From CAVQGF01 sp045807945 (GTDB lineage Bacteria; Acidobacteriota; Terriglobia; Terriglobales; Acidobacteriaceae), in the NCBI GenBank assembly GCA_045807945.1, contig JBJMGI010000067.1, positions 1 to 52,937 on the forward strand: DNA of 52,937 bases. The letters run 5' to 3'. Each line of letters begins with the position of its first letter. Position 1 is the stretch's first letter. The position numbers and the translations under genes are program-made. Positions 41,601 through 49,871 of the stretch are shown one piece after another. Under the pieces are notes generated by a model that saw nothing but the letters and a program-made list of their open reading frames with translations, made no database searches and was not told the DNA's origin.

Positions 41601-44600
41601 GGTGACCGTCACGTTTCCGGTTGTGCTGCCTGCGGGCACTTGCACTGTCAAGCTTGTCGGAGTGGCCAGTGAAACGTTTGCCTGCACTCCGTTGAACATC
41701 ACCGTGTTCAGCTCGGGCGTTGCATTGAATGCCACTCCGGTGATGATCACCGTCTGTCCCCACGCACCCATCGGCTGGGAAAGGTTGAGGATACTTGGAA
41801 CCCCAACGTTGATTGCGATCGGCGCAATGGGGGTGAGAGTGGTGCCGAGAGCTGCCTTCACAGCGAGGTTGTACTGGTTGACCGCGGTCCCATTTGCAAC
41901 AGTGACGCGCAAGTTAGTCGTCGTGCCCGCGACCGTCGGAGTAACCGAGAGGGTAGTGGTGTTGCTAGAACCGAAGCCGCAGGTGATTCCCGTCGGCAAC
42001 GGCGTGGCGCAGCTCAACGTGACGGCGCCAGTGAAGCCGTTTAACGCGGTCGTGGTGACGGTGTAGTTCGCCTGGCCGCCATTGCTCGGTACCGACTGAA
42101 CCAATGGCGCCGCGCCGATCGCAATGCCCTTTACGTTTACGGTCACGTTGCCCGTTCGAGATTGGCCGCCGTTGCTTCCAGTAACCTGTACCGTATAACT
42201 TCCCGGCACCGCCGGCCCGGTAGTGGTAACGGTTAGCGTCTGCGAGCTGCCGGTGCTTCCAGTCGTCGGGAATGTACATCCGATTCCGACGGGTGCACCG
42301 ACGACCGTGCAAGAGAGAGTCAATGGGCCGGAGAAGCTGTTGAGTGCTTGCAGGGAGATCGAGTCTGTGATGTTCGAGCCTGCATTCACGGATATCGTCG
42401 CAGTCGCCGGCTGCAACTTGAAATCTTTTACTGACAAGGTGACGTTCGTCGAGCGTGTCAGATTGTTCAGCGCAGGGCTCACACCTGTGATCGCCACAGT
42501 TGCATTCGCCGCCGGCGTGGTTCCCGCCGTTGCCTGCAGGGTCACAACCGACTGGTTGTTTGGCGTGACTCCGGGTATGACCTGCACCGGGTTCGGAGTG
42601 CAAACGACACCGGCCGGCAGAGTGCCGCAGCCAACCGTGATCGTGTCAGTCATTCCGCCCAGAGCTGTGAACCTCACGGTGAACGTGGTGGAGTTTCCAT
42701 TCGTCACGTTCTGTGTCGCCGGCGTGACGGCTTGCGTGAAGTTCGGACCCCAGAGATGCACGGCGAGAGGCTGCGTGCGGATCAGCGTCCCCGCTGTCGC
42801 TTTCACCGTGATGGGATAGTCACCCAGCACTGCTGTGCTGGCGCCGGTGATGGTGAGCGTTGAAGCCAGGCCCCCACTTGTCGGAATGCCCGAAGCCGGG
42901 GAGAAGGCGCAAGTCACACCCGTGGGCTGGCCGGTGCAGCCGAGCGAAGTTGAAGTGTTGAAACTGTTCAGCGCGGTCAACGTGACCGGGATGGTGAGCG
43001 AACTCGACTGTCCCGGCGGCGGCTGCGGGATGGTGATCGCGCCGGTGCCTGTTGCCAGCGCGAACTCTTTGATGTTAACCGTGAAGCTCGCCATCTGCTG
43101 CTGGCCGCTGCTCGTTCCTGTGACTTGCACGGTGTAAGCGCCGGGCGGAGTCTGGAGCGGGTCCGAGGTAATGGTGGTGGTCACGCTGGCGCCCGTTGAA
43201 GTCGCCGCGGGATTCACGTTCGAGAGTGTGCAGTTGGTTCCCGCCGGAGCGCCGACGATCACGCAGCTGAGCGCGACGTTGCCGGTGAATCCATTTAAAC
43301 CTTTCACCAGGATGGTGTCGGTGATGTTCGAGCCGACGTTGGTCGCGACAGTCGCCGTGTTCGCTGTGACGGAGAAGTTCTTCACCGAGAGCATGATGTT
43401 CGCGAAGCGCGTGACGCTGATCCCGGAGCTTGTGCCCACGATTGCAATCGTCGAGTTCGCCGCTGCGGTGCCGGCGACTGTGCCTAGAGTGATCGCGGAG
43501 CTGTAGCCCGTGCCCGGATTTACGACCGCAGGCACCGGAGTGCAAGTCACGTTCACAGGCACTCCCGTGCAGGAGACAGCGATATCGTCGTTCATGCCAC
43601 CGAGCGGCGTGAAGGTGACGTTATAAGGAGCAGATGACGACCCCGCGGTAACGTTCTGCGTTGTCGGCGTAACGGCTTCGGTAAAGTTCGGGCCCCATAG
43701 ATCGACTTCGAGCGTCTGCTGGCGGATGAGCGTGCCCGCGGTTGCTTTCACTGTGATGTCGTGCGGTCCAACAGCGGCCGCGCTCGCGCCGGAAATGGTC
43801 AGAGTGGAATGCAATACGCCAGCGGTCGGAATGCCGGAAGCCGGCGAGAACGCACAGGTGATTCCCGTGGGCTGGCCGAGGCAGGAGAGCGCAGTCGAAG
43901 TGTTGAAGCTGTTCAGCGCAATGACCGTGATAGGAAGCGTGATCGTGCTCGATTGACCAGAGGGCGGCTGCGGAAGCGTGACTTCACTTGAGCCTAGGCC
44001 GAGCGTGAAGTCTTTGATGTTGAGCGTGAAGCTCGCCGTCTTCGATTGCCCCGAGTTCGTGCCCGTAACCTGGACCGTGTAGGTGCCCTGCGGCGTCTGC
44101 GTCGCGTCGGAAGTGATCGTCGCGGTGACGCTCGTGCCGGTCGAGGATGCTGCCGGATTGACATTTGAGAGCGTGCAGTTCGTTCCCGCGGGAGTTCCCA
44201 CGATCAAGCACGAAAGCGCCACGGTACCGGTGAATCCGTTCAGACCTTTCACCACGATGGTGTCGGTAATATTCGAGCCGACGTTGGTCGCGATCGTCGC
44301 CGTGTTCGCGGTGATGGAGAAGTCCTTCACAGCGAGCGTGACATTCGTCGAGCGCGTCAGATTGTTCAGCGAGGTGCTGGTTCCAACGATCGCAACCGTT
44401 GCGTTCGCAACCAGCGTCGATCCAGCGGTCGTCTGCAGAGTCACGATGGACTGATTACCCGGCGTCACGTTCGGAGTGACGATCGCGGGAACCGCTGTAC
44501 AGGTAACGCCTGCTGGAAGTGCGCCGCAACCAACGGCGATGTCTTGCGTCATGCCGCCTAGTGCGGTGTAGACGACGGTGTAGCTCGCGGAAGAACCATC

Positions 44601-46064
44601 GGTCACATTCTGCGTCGTGGGCGTGACCGCTTGCGTGAAGTTGGGAGCTCCGATCGTCACAGCCAAGGGCTGGGTGTGGATGAGAGTTCCGGCCGTCCCT
44701 TTTACCTGTAGGTTGTAAACCTTCGGCGCAACCGTGCTCGCGGCGGTGATCTTCAATGTGGAGTTCACCCCCAGAGCGGTGGGGGTGACGGACGACGGGG
44801 TAAAGAGACAAGTGACTCCGGCCGGCTGGCCAACGCACGCCAATCCAGTAGAGCTGTTGAAGCCGTTCAGCCCGGTGATGGTTACCGGAACCGTGAGCGA
44901 ACTCGATTGTCCTGCCGGCGGCTGCGGGATGCTGATCGCATTAGTACCCAGTCCAACGGTGAAATCTTTTACGTTCGTTGCCGCTGTGCCGGAGTTATTC
45001 GCGGGGTTCGAATCTGGTTCATCTGCGGAGCCGGTAAACGTCATCAGCTGCGAAGCGACCAGCCCCGGCGTCACCATAATGGTGATGTTAGCGCTCGCTC
45101 CCGAGGCGACAGTGCCAGCGTTACAGACAATCGTTGTGGTTCCGATGCAGTTCGGTCCGCTGCCCGTCCCGACAAAGGTGTATCCCGCAGGAACGTTGTA
45201 GGTGATGGACGTATTGTGCGAGCTGTCCGGCCCATTGTTCGTAACCGCGAACGTGTAGGTCACGGTCTGGGCACTGGTGACCGTATTCACTGGCGACTGC
45301 GCAACTGGGCCGACGGAAACGTCCGAGCCGCCGTTGTTTCCTGTCAGGTTGACGGTGAAAGTCCCGGCACTCTTTGTGCGCGAGCTAGGAGTAGAAGCGT
45401 CAATTTGAATCGAAGTCGGAACAGAACTGCTCCCGCCAGTTCCACTCGTGCTCAGGAAAGTAGCGGTGATCGTCGGGGTTGCACCCGCAGCCAGGTCCAG
45501 CGTATTGCCGCTCACACCAGTCCCGGAGAAAGCGCACGTCACTCCGTTCGAGGGCAGCCCAGGACAGCTCAAAGTCAGCGCTCCGGCGTAGTTGTTTCCT
45601 GAACCGACGGTGAACATAATGCTGGTGCTATTACCGTTGTTCACGCTGGCGGAGTTCGCCGGGAGGGCGCCAAGGGTGAAATCGACGACGTTCAAAACTA
45701 GTGGTGCCGAATGGGTGATATGAAGCGGATCGCTCCCGGTTGCAGTAACTGTAAGGGGGACGTCAGCGGGCCCGCCGCTTGCGGTAACAAACATCGAGAT
45801 CGGAGTGCCCGCAACGCTTGGGAAAAGCTGCCCAACCCACAGACACGTGTACGGGTAGTTAAAAAATCCGCAAGAATGAAAATCCACAGTGTTGCTGGTG
45901 TCGTAACCGTTCAGCGCAGTCACCGTTCCTACAACAGGGGTTTGGACGTTAGGGAAGAGGGTGAGGGGGCTGTTGATGTTTATCGCGTAATCCGGAGCTT
46001 GCGCCCAAGCGCCTGTTGCCAGCAGTAGGACTGCTGCAATCAATGGATATCTACTCAGGCGCAA
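38652..46064 (-). CDS. 2470-aa secreted protein: Ig-like repeats plus 14-blade propeller region
   Basis: A giant exported protein. The start is TTG, with GGGAG upstream, opening MRLSRYPLIAAVLLLATGAWAQ. Domain order: Ig-like N-terminus (25-250), a DUF11-type domain (about 250-365, FAVTNNGPDSSHNTSI), three tandem modules of about 315 aa (366-1311), an extra Ig-like unit, two IPT/TIG domains (about 1420-1590), two Big_1/invasin-like domains (about 1590-1805, TSNVLANNIASSTITV), and a C-terminal region (1806-2470) with 14 YVTN-type propeller motifs (RFVYIANAG, KFLYVANST and so on). Such proteins are surface adhesins or matrix components; the propeller could be a lactonase-like binding or enzymatic head, but no catalytic residues can be named. 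No sorting or anchoring signal was recognised. It is divergent from the molybdenum regulator. Confidence 0.9.
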   Translation of the reverse strand: MRLSRYPLIAAVLLLATGAWAQAPDYAININSPLTLFPNVQTPVVGTVTALNGYDTSNTVDFHSCGFFNYPYTCLWVGQLFPSVAGTPISMFVTASGGPADVPLTVTATGSDPLHITHSAPLVLNVVDFTLGALPANSASVNNGNSTSIMFTVGSGNNYAGALTLSCPGLPSNGVTCAFSGTGVSGNTLDLAAGATPTITATFLSTSGTGGSSSVPTSIQIDASTPSSRTKSAGTFTVNLTGNNGGSDVSVGPVAQSPVNTVTSAQTVTYTFAVTNNGPDSSHNTSITYNVPAGYTFVGTGSGPNCIGTTTIVCNAGTVASGASANITIMVTPGLVASQLMTFTGSADEPDSNPANNSGTAATNVKDFTVGLGTNAISIPQPPAGQSSSLTVPVTITGLNGFNSSTGLACVGQPAGVTCLFTPSSVTPTALGVNSTLKITAASTVAPKVYNLQVKGTAGTLIHTQPLAVTIGAPNFTQAVTPTTQNVTDGSSASYTVVYTALGGMTQDIAVGCGALPAGVTCTAVPAIVTPNVTPGNQSIVTLQTTAGSTLVANATVAIVGTSTSLNNLTRSTNVTLAVKDFSITANTATIATNVGSNITDTIVVKGLNGFTGTVALSCLIVGTPAGTNCTLSNVNPAASSTGTSVTATITSDATQTPQGTYTVQVTGTNSGQSKTASFTLNIKDFTLGLGSSEVTLPQPPSGQSSTITLPITVIALNSFNTSTALSCLGQPTGITCAFSPASGIPTAGVLHSTLTISGASAAAVGPHDITVKATAGTLIRQQTLEVDLWGPNFTEAVTPTTQNVTAGSSSAPYNVTFTPLGGMNDDIAVSCTGVPVNVTCTPVPAVVNPGTGYSSAITLGTVAGTAAANSTIAIVGTSSGISVTRFANIMLSVKNFSVTANTATVATNVGSNITDTILVKGLNGFTGNVALSCVIVGAPAGTNCTLSNVNPAATSTGASVTTTITSDPLQTPPGAYTVQVTGTSSGQQQMASFTVNIKEFALATGTGAITIPQPPPGQSSSLTIPVTLTALNSFNTSTSLGCTGQPTGVTCAFSPASGIPTSGGLASTLTITGASTAVLGDYPITVKATAGTLIRTQPLAVHLWGPNFTQAVTPATQNVTNGNSTTFTVRFTALGGMTDTITVGCGTLPAGVVCTPNPVQVIPGVTPNNQSVVTLQATAGTTPAANATVAITGVSPALNNLTRSTNVTLSVKDFKLQPATATISVNAGSNITDSISLQALNSFSGPLTLSCTVVGAPVGIGCTFPTTGSTGSSQTLTVTTTGPAVPGSYTVQVTGSNGGQSRTGNVTVNVKGIAIGAAPLVQSVPSNGGQANYTVTTTALNGFTGAVTLSCATPLPTGITCGFGSSNTTTLSVTPTVAGTTTNLRVTVANGTAVNQYNLAVKAALGTTLTPIAPIAINVGVPSILNLSQPMGAWGQTVIITGVAFNATPELNTVMFNGVQANVSLATPTSLTVQVPAGSTTGNVTVTTFATSNAVPFTVQNLTPTVTTVTPNALTVGAPATMITLSGSDFVPGAQVMLDGAIALDANFISPTQITATVPHAQALSAHVYSLTVFNPAPGGGTSSASSLVITSVNPATSTVVAAPTSNVLANNIASSTITVTVKTTAGTGISGQTVQLASTGSANTIVPASAITNGSGVATFTVKSTKAELKTISATVTLNPGGNLMSLNAQPTVGFVGDISTISASLSTAVAAPATGVLADGITQSAISVQLVDAFGNPVSGQTVSLSSSGSGNVLSAPTITDANGTHTGGIGSTTAETKTITITANPGAGQVVLTTHPTVTFIVPVARFVYIANAGDNTVSGYTVNVATGQLRHNGYALTGTSPVAVALDPSRRFVYIANSGSANVSAFSIANDGHLDAIGGSPFVVGSGPKALVVDRSGKFLYVANSTDGTISTLDIDPVTGALSSNSTIFAGSGPSAFFAEPRGKYLYAANSSGSIAAFAIDPLSGVLSTLGSSPFGAGAGPVALAGDRNAKFLYAVNNGTSDVWSYQIDLNTGALTNTGMIATGTGPTSAMVHPSGAFAYVTNSAGTVSMFSVDQADGHLTALGTPTVSAGNSPATIGIDLSGQYAFVGNAGSNDLSIFNVNRGTGQLTAVTATSATVRTRVAPWAIAIVSGIAPVSYAPKFAYVGQDSGNVSGFSINPSDGTLSSIGGVSGLSDARAITSDLRGKFVLVGIFSTAGSLRSYRVGDTGALSFVNPASAGNLPFAVAIEPSGRFAYVANKGSFNVSSFAMNATTGAVTRIANETATGTAARDITIDPTGRFLYTADDSNGKITAFRINSNGILSQAGSQMSLGGAFGVKTDPAGRFLYAVGSGTPSAAIYSINANDGSLSPAGSGPNVLSQPHSVEVSPNGRFAYAANVGVNTTSGFFVNLANGGLSSTNPGSFNTGNNSFQVRCDPTGQFLYVPNKLSGNVSIFTIDQATGSLTKVTDQAGISGPHQIAITGQIQ
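42130..44965 (-). repeat. Three tandem ~945-base coding repeats in the 2470-aa gene
   Basis: Three in-frame copies of a module of about 315 codons (roughly 44965-44016, 44015-43071 and 43070-42130). Each begins near a K(D/E)F-(T/A)-LG/TG segment followed by PQPPxGQSS, has a central PNFTxAVTPxTQNV element, and ends near YTVQVTGxxxGQ. The first two copies keep long identical stretches (NVGSNITDTI, GLNGFTG), which suggests recent duplication; the third is more diverged at its end. Confidence 0.85.
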
Positions 46065-46221
46065 TGCGGGCTCCCGGCGAGGATTTACCTACAGCACAAA
46101 TGTCGGGGAGGAAACAGATGAAGTATGGCGGCACTCTGCGCCGGTGTCAATCCAGAGTAGCTGGATCGCTACCTTTCCGATCGAGTGCGCCGGGAAATCC
46201 GCAGCAATGCTGCGAGTCGCT

Positions 46222-46241
46222 AATACGGATATAGCCGTATT
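46222..46241. promoter_or_regulatory. Palindrome AATACGG-N6-CCGTATT, likely TOBE-regulator operator
   Basis: Perfect 7-base arms with an ATATAG spacer. Its right end overlaps the first bases of the -35 box (TTGACA at 46240) of the molybdenum regulator gene, where a bound protein would block RNA polymerase. It also lies in the divergent region ahead of the 2470-aa gene, 158 bases from that start. Confidence 0.7.
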
Positions 46242-46269
46242 GACATAACGATTCGATTTGGCTTAAAAC
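46240..46269 (+). promoter_or_regulatory. Promoter of the molybdenum regulator operon
   Basis: TTGACA at 46240-46245 and a weaker TAAAAC at 46264-46269 with an 18-base spacer. Transcription would start about 15 bases before the ATG at 46292. No Shine-Dalgarno sequence is visible in that short leader. Confidence 0.6.
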
Positions 46270-46291
46270 GTTACCGCTTTCCAAAAAACTT

Positions 46292-46708
46292 ATGTCCAAA
46301 GAAGAGATGTTGAAGCCACGCGAAGTGGCTGGCATGCTCGGCATCAGCTATCCGACGCTGAAATTGTGGATCTACAAAAAGAAGATCCGCACCATCAAGA
46401 CCGCGGGCGGTCACCATCGCGTGCCTGAAAGCGAGCTGGAGCGCTTTCTTCCCCGCTCGGCCAATAAAGGCGAAAAGTCTACGGAGTTGCGCAGAAATTT
46501 TCGCCGCATCAGCGGACGCAATCAGTTGGTGGGGCGCGTTGTCAGTGTGAAGACCAGCGGTTTCCTCGCGCAGGTCACGCTCAATATCGCCGGCCAGCAC
46601 ATCACCTCCATCATCACTGCCGACGCAGTGCACGAGATGCAGTTGAAAAAAGGTGAAGTCGCAGCCGCTCTTATCAAGTCCACGGAAGTAATGATCGTGC
46701 GTGTCTAG
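46292..46708 (+). CDS. Molybdate-responsive regulator: helix-turn-helix plus TOBE domain
   Basis: A 138-aa protein. Residues 7-50 are a MerR/excisionase-type helix-turn-helix (KPREVAGMLGISYPTLKLWI, then the AGGHHRVPESELERF wing). Residues 72-138 are a single TOBE/Mop domain (GRNQLVGRVVSVKTSGFLAQV, TSIITADAVHEMQLKKGEVA), which binds molybdate or tungstate oxyanions, usually as an oligomer. It thus resembles one-Mop relatives of ModE with a different DNA-binding head. It begins the molybdenum gene run and is 44 bases from the porin gene. The palindrome at its promoter suggests autoregulation; control of the whole cluster is inferred. Confidence 0.9.
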   Translation: MSKEEMLKPREVAGMLGISYPTLKLWIYKKKIRTIKTAGGHHRVPESELERFLPRSANKGEKSTELRRNFRRISGRNQLVGRVVSVKTSGFLAQVTLNIAGQHITSIITADAVHEMQLKKGEVAAALIKSTEVMIVRV

Positions 46709-46752
46709 GCCCTCGCTCCATCAATCGCAGTACCCACTTCGGAGAAACAACC

Positions 46753-48273
46753 GTGAGAGTCAGGATGAAGATTGTTGTGATCGCGACACTGTTGATGTCG
46801 CTTTCTGGCGGCTGCTTCGCCCAAACCAAAAAGAAAGCCACTCCCAAACGCGCAGCTACTGCCTCGGCTGACGAAGTGAATGCGTTGCGCGAAACCGTCA
46901 GCTCGCAGCAGCAGGAGTTGCAAGCGCTGCGCGCCGACGTTCAACGCTTGATGGAGATGAACGCGCGCGGCCAGCAGTCTGCGCAGCAGGCGCAGAGCGC
47001 CGCCGATCAGGCGAAGAGCAGCGCGACAGACGCTCAGACCGCCGTCGCCGACGCGAAGAAGGCCGCCGACCACGCTGAGTTCAGCGCCGCCGAAGCCAAG
47101 ACGAAAGAGCAGCTCGACAAAGACGCAGGCGACAAGAAGCTTGATGAAGTCGCGAGCGTAGTCCGCCGCTTCCGTCCGATCGGAGATATTCGCGTGCGCT
47201 TCGAGCCGATCTTCCAAGCCGACACGCCAGACCGCTATCGCGCTCGTGTCCGCCTGCGCATCGGTGCCGAAGGAAAGTTGAACGAGGACTTCGTCGGCGG
47301 CCTCCAACTCGCCACCGGCACCACGGAGAACGACCCTGTCTCCACAAATTTCACCGACAGCCAGTTCTTCAGCCGCAAGCCCATCGGCGTGGACAAGGCT
47401 TACATCAACTATCAGCCGGTCGCGCACAAATGGCTCACGCTCACTGCCGGAAAATTCGCTCCGAATTGGTTTAAGACCTCCGCCTGGCTCGATCCCGACC
47501 TGAACCCCGAAGGCGGCGCCGAAAAACTTTCGTTCGACCTGAAGCACATGGGAATCGTGCGCAACGTTTCGCTCGTGGGCATGCAGTTGGTCTACAACGA
47601 AGTCGCGGGCACGAACCTTCCCGTCGCTTTCGGCGGCGACTCGGTCGCGTTCGGCGGACAGGGAAGCATGACGATGCAGTTCGGCAAACGCATTACCACC
47701 ACCTTAGCCGGGACCGGATTGAACTGGATCAACGCCGATCCGGTCATCAAGGCCATCATTGCCAAGACGCTCGCTGGCAATCGCAACACGAACGCGACCT
47801 TCGGCGCCGGTACGACCATCCGCTACGCCTCCAAGTTCATGTATGCGGATTTCATCGCCGACGCGGGTGTGAAGACGTGGTCGGACAAATATCCCCTGCA
47901 CCTCACGCTCGATCTCCTCGACAATACCCGCGCCGCCAGCGATCACAACCATGCTCTTTGGGCGGAAGCTGCGCTGGGAAGCCAGAAAGAGAAGCACGAC
48001 CTGCAAGTCGGGTACGCCTTCGGCCGCATCGAGCAGGACGCTGTGATTTCCGCCTTCAACGAGAGCGAATTGCGGGCCCCCACGAATGTGATCCAGAACA
48101 AGGTTTACCTGCAGTGGCTGGTGCAGAAGAACACCACCCTCTCCTTTACCGACTGGATCGGGCGCACGCTTAACCGCAACCTGCAGAACGCGGCGTTGCC
48201 GCCGGGATTGCCGCTCTCAGAGCAGGACCCTTATCTCAATCGCATGCAATTCGACGTGATCTACAAGTTCTAA
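46753..48273 (+). CDS. Outer-membrane porin (Porin_5-like) with N-terminal coiled coil
   Basis: A 506-aa porin. GTG is preferred over the ATG 12 bases later because GGAG stands eight bases before it. Signal peptide (MKIVVIATLLMSLSGGCFAQ), a Lys-rich segment, then a coiled coil at about 38-125 rich in Ala, Gln, Asp and Lys that could reach the peptidoglycan. The barrel begins near 140 (GDIRVRFEP, RYRARVRLRIGAEGKL, LQLATGTTENDPVSTN, DKAYINYQPV), matching the family of putative porins with this opening, and ends in YKF. It lies inside the molybdate cluster, between regulator and modA, so it may admit molybdate. Nothing in the sequence itself shows selectivity. Confidence 0.87.
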   Translation: MRVRMKIVVIATLLMSLSGGCFAQTKKKATPKRAATASADEVNALRETVSSQQQELQALRADVQRLMEMNARGQQSAQQAQSAADQAKSSATDAQTAVADAKKAADHAEFSAAEAKTKEQLDKDAGDKKLDEVASVVRRFRPIGDIRVRFEPIFQADTPDRYRARVRLRIGAEGKLNEDFVGGLQLATGTTENDPVSTNFTDSQFFSRKPIGVDKAYINYQPVAHKWLTLTAGKFAPNWFKTSAWLDPDLNPEGGAEKLSFDLKHMGIVRNVSLVGMQLVYNEVAGTNLPVAFGGDSVAFGGQGSMTMQFGKRITTTLAGTGLNWINADPVIKAIIAKTLAGNRNTNATFGAGTTIRYASKFMYADFIADAGVKTWSDKYPLHLTLDLLDNTRAASDHNHALWAEAALGSQKEKHDLQVGYAFGRIEQDAVISAFNESELRAPTNVIQNKVYLQWLVQKNTTLSFTDWIGRTLNRNLQNAALPPGLPLSEQDPYLNRMQFDVIYKF

Positions 48274-48281
48274 GGACAAAC

Positions 48282-49109
48282 ATGAAAACAATCTCTACCA
48301 CGCTGTTCGCAATAGTGCTCATCGCAGGTGCATGCCTTGCACACGCCGACGAGCTTAATGTGGCGGCTGCTTCCGATCTCAACTTCGCAATGACAGAGCT
48401 GGCCGCCAAGTACGAGAAGCAGACCGGGACCACTGTGAAGGTGACGTTCGGCTCTTCAGGAAACTTTTTCACGCAGATCCAGAACGGCGCGCCTTTCGAC
48501 ATGTTCTTCGCTGCCGATATCGATTATCCGAAGAAGCTTGAGGCCGCCGGTCTGGGCGAACCCGGAACGCTGTACCAGTACGCCACCGGCAAGATCGTTA
48601 TGTGGGTGCCGGCAACTTCCAAGCTCGACGTGAGCAAAGGCCTCGCGTTGCTGCTCGAACCTGCCGTGCGCAAGATCTCAATCGCGAATCCGAAGCACGC
48701 TCCTTACGGGCGCGCCGCGGTCGCTGCTATGACTCAACAGGGCATCTACGACAAACTCATCGACAAGCTGGTCTTCGGCGAGAACATCTCGCAGGCTACG
48801 CAGTTCGTTGAGTCCGGCAATGCGGACGTGGGAATCATCGCTCTCTCTCTGGCAATGGCGCCTGCCATGGCGGATAAGGGCAGATACTTCGAGATCCCGC
48901 ACGACATGTATCCGCCGCTGGACCAAGGTGCGATCGTGATCAAGGCATCGCAGAAAAAAGACCAAGCGAAGCAGTTTCTGGCGTACCTGAAGAATCCCGA
49001 AAGCGTGGCCCTCATGCAGCGCTACGGATTCAAGCTGCCTGAGACAGTGGCCGACGCGCCGAAATCGAAAGAGAAGAAGCAAGACAAGAAAAAAGAGAAG
49101 AAATCCTGA
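48282..49109 (+). CDS. modA: Molybdate-binding periplasmic protein ModA
   Basis: A 275-aa substrate-binding protein with signal peptide (MKTISTTLFAIVLIAGACLAHA). Family segments: LNVAAASDLNFAM, VTFGSSGNFFTQIQNGAPFD, FFAADIDYPKKL and ISIANPKHAPYGRAA, whose Ser and backbone NH groups bind the oxyanion. It captures molybdate or tungstate for ModB/ModC. The last 15 residues are a Lys-rich tail (KEKKQDKKKEKKS), not usual for ModA. AAGGA stands five bases before the ATG, and the gene follows the porin by eight bases. A strong terminator follows it. Confidence 0.94.
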   Translation: MKTISTTLFAIVLIAGACLAHADELNVAAASDLNFAMTELAAKYEKQTGTTVKVTFGSSGNFFTQIQNGAPFDMFFAADIDYPKKLEAAGLGEPGTLYQYATGKIVMWVPATSKLDVSKGLALLLEPAVRKISIANPKHAPYGRAAVAAMTQQGIYDKLIDKLVFGENISQATQFVESGNADVGIIALSLAMAPAMADKGRYFEIPHDMYPPLDQGAIVIKASQKKDQAKQFLAYLKNPESVALMQRYGFKLPETVADAPKSKEKKQDKKKEKKS

Positions 49110-49125
49110 AGTGCGAAATCTGAGC

Positions 49126-49155
49126 GGCACAGGGGATTTCCCCTGTGCCCTTTTT
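49126..49155 (+). terminator. Intrinsic terminator between modA and modB
   Basis: A 10-base perfect stem, GGCACAGGGG paired with CCCCTGTGCC around an ATTT loop, followed by CTTTTTCTTTTT. It lies inside the operon, 17 bases after the modA stop, and would let only part of the transcripts reach modB and modC unless antiterminated. Confidence 0.88.
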
Positions 49156-49196
49156 CTTTTTAATGAGAAGATGATGGCCAACACCACCTTCAATCG

Positions 49197-49871
49197 ATGA
49201 ACTGGCAAGCCATCACGCTTACCCTGAGACTCGCTTGCTGGGTCGCCGGGATCCTGTTGATCATCGGCTTGCCAATCGCCTATTGGGTCACGTATTCGCG
49301 ATGGCGCTGGAAGTTCATCATCGAAGCGGTGGTCGCTTTGCCGATTGTCTTACCGCCAACCGTGCTTGGTTTCTATGTCTTGATGGCCATCGGGAATCAC
49401 GGCTGGGTCGGCAAGCTCTGGCAGAACCTGTTCGATCAGCGGTTGGCGTTTACCTTCCCAGGTTTGGTGATTGCATCCGTGCTCTATAGCTTGCCCTTTG
49501 CTGTTCAACCTTTTGCTGCGGGTTTTTCCGGTGTGGACAGAAAGCTGATCGAAGCTTCGTGGACGCTCGGCGCATCGAAGCTGCGGACTTTCCTCCGCGT
49601 CATCGTTCCGCTTTCATTCACCGGCATTCTCACCGGCATGGTCCTCAGCTTCGCGCACACGCTTGGGGAATTCGGGGTAGTGCTGATGGTCGGCGGAAAT
49701 ATTGAAGGGGTCACCCGAACAGTTTCCATCGATATCTACGACAATGTGCAGGCTTTCAATTATCAGGGCGCGGGCGAAACGGCTCTGCTGTTATTGATCT
49801 TCTCCTTCGCAGTCTTGTCGGTCGTTTACGCATTGAACCGTCGCATGTGGGGAGCCTCGCCCGCGAAATGA
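49197..49871 (+). CDS. modB: Molybdate ABC transporter permease ModB
   Basis: A 224-aa inner-membrane permease with about five membrane segments. LPIVLPPTVLGFYVL near 50-64 and the EAA loop EASWTLGASKLRTFLRVIVP near 120-139, which docks on the ATPase, are typical of ModB. The ATG overlaps the stop of a nine-codon reading frame (49171-49200) that could supply ribosomes, since no good Shine-Dalgarno sequence lies before modB itself. Its own stop overlaps the modC start by ATGA, so modB and modC are translated together. Confidence 0.94.
   Translation: MNWQAITLTLRLACWVAGILLIIGLPIAYWVTYSRWRWKFIIEAVVALPIVLPPTVLGFYVLMAIGNHGWVGKLWQNLFDQRLAFTFPGLVIASVLYSLPFAVQPFAAGFSGVDRKLIEASWTLGASKLRTFLRVIVPLSFTGILTGMVLSFAHTLGEFGVVLMVGGNIEGVTRTVSIDIYDNVQAFNYQGAGETALLLLIFSFAVLSVVYALNRRMWGASPAK

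Noticed and set aside
42130..44965. Considered as CRISPR or a transposon array because of regular repetition
   Set aside because: The repeats are about 945 bases, in frame and protein-coding, with no short direct repeats separated by unique spacers.
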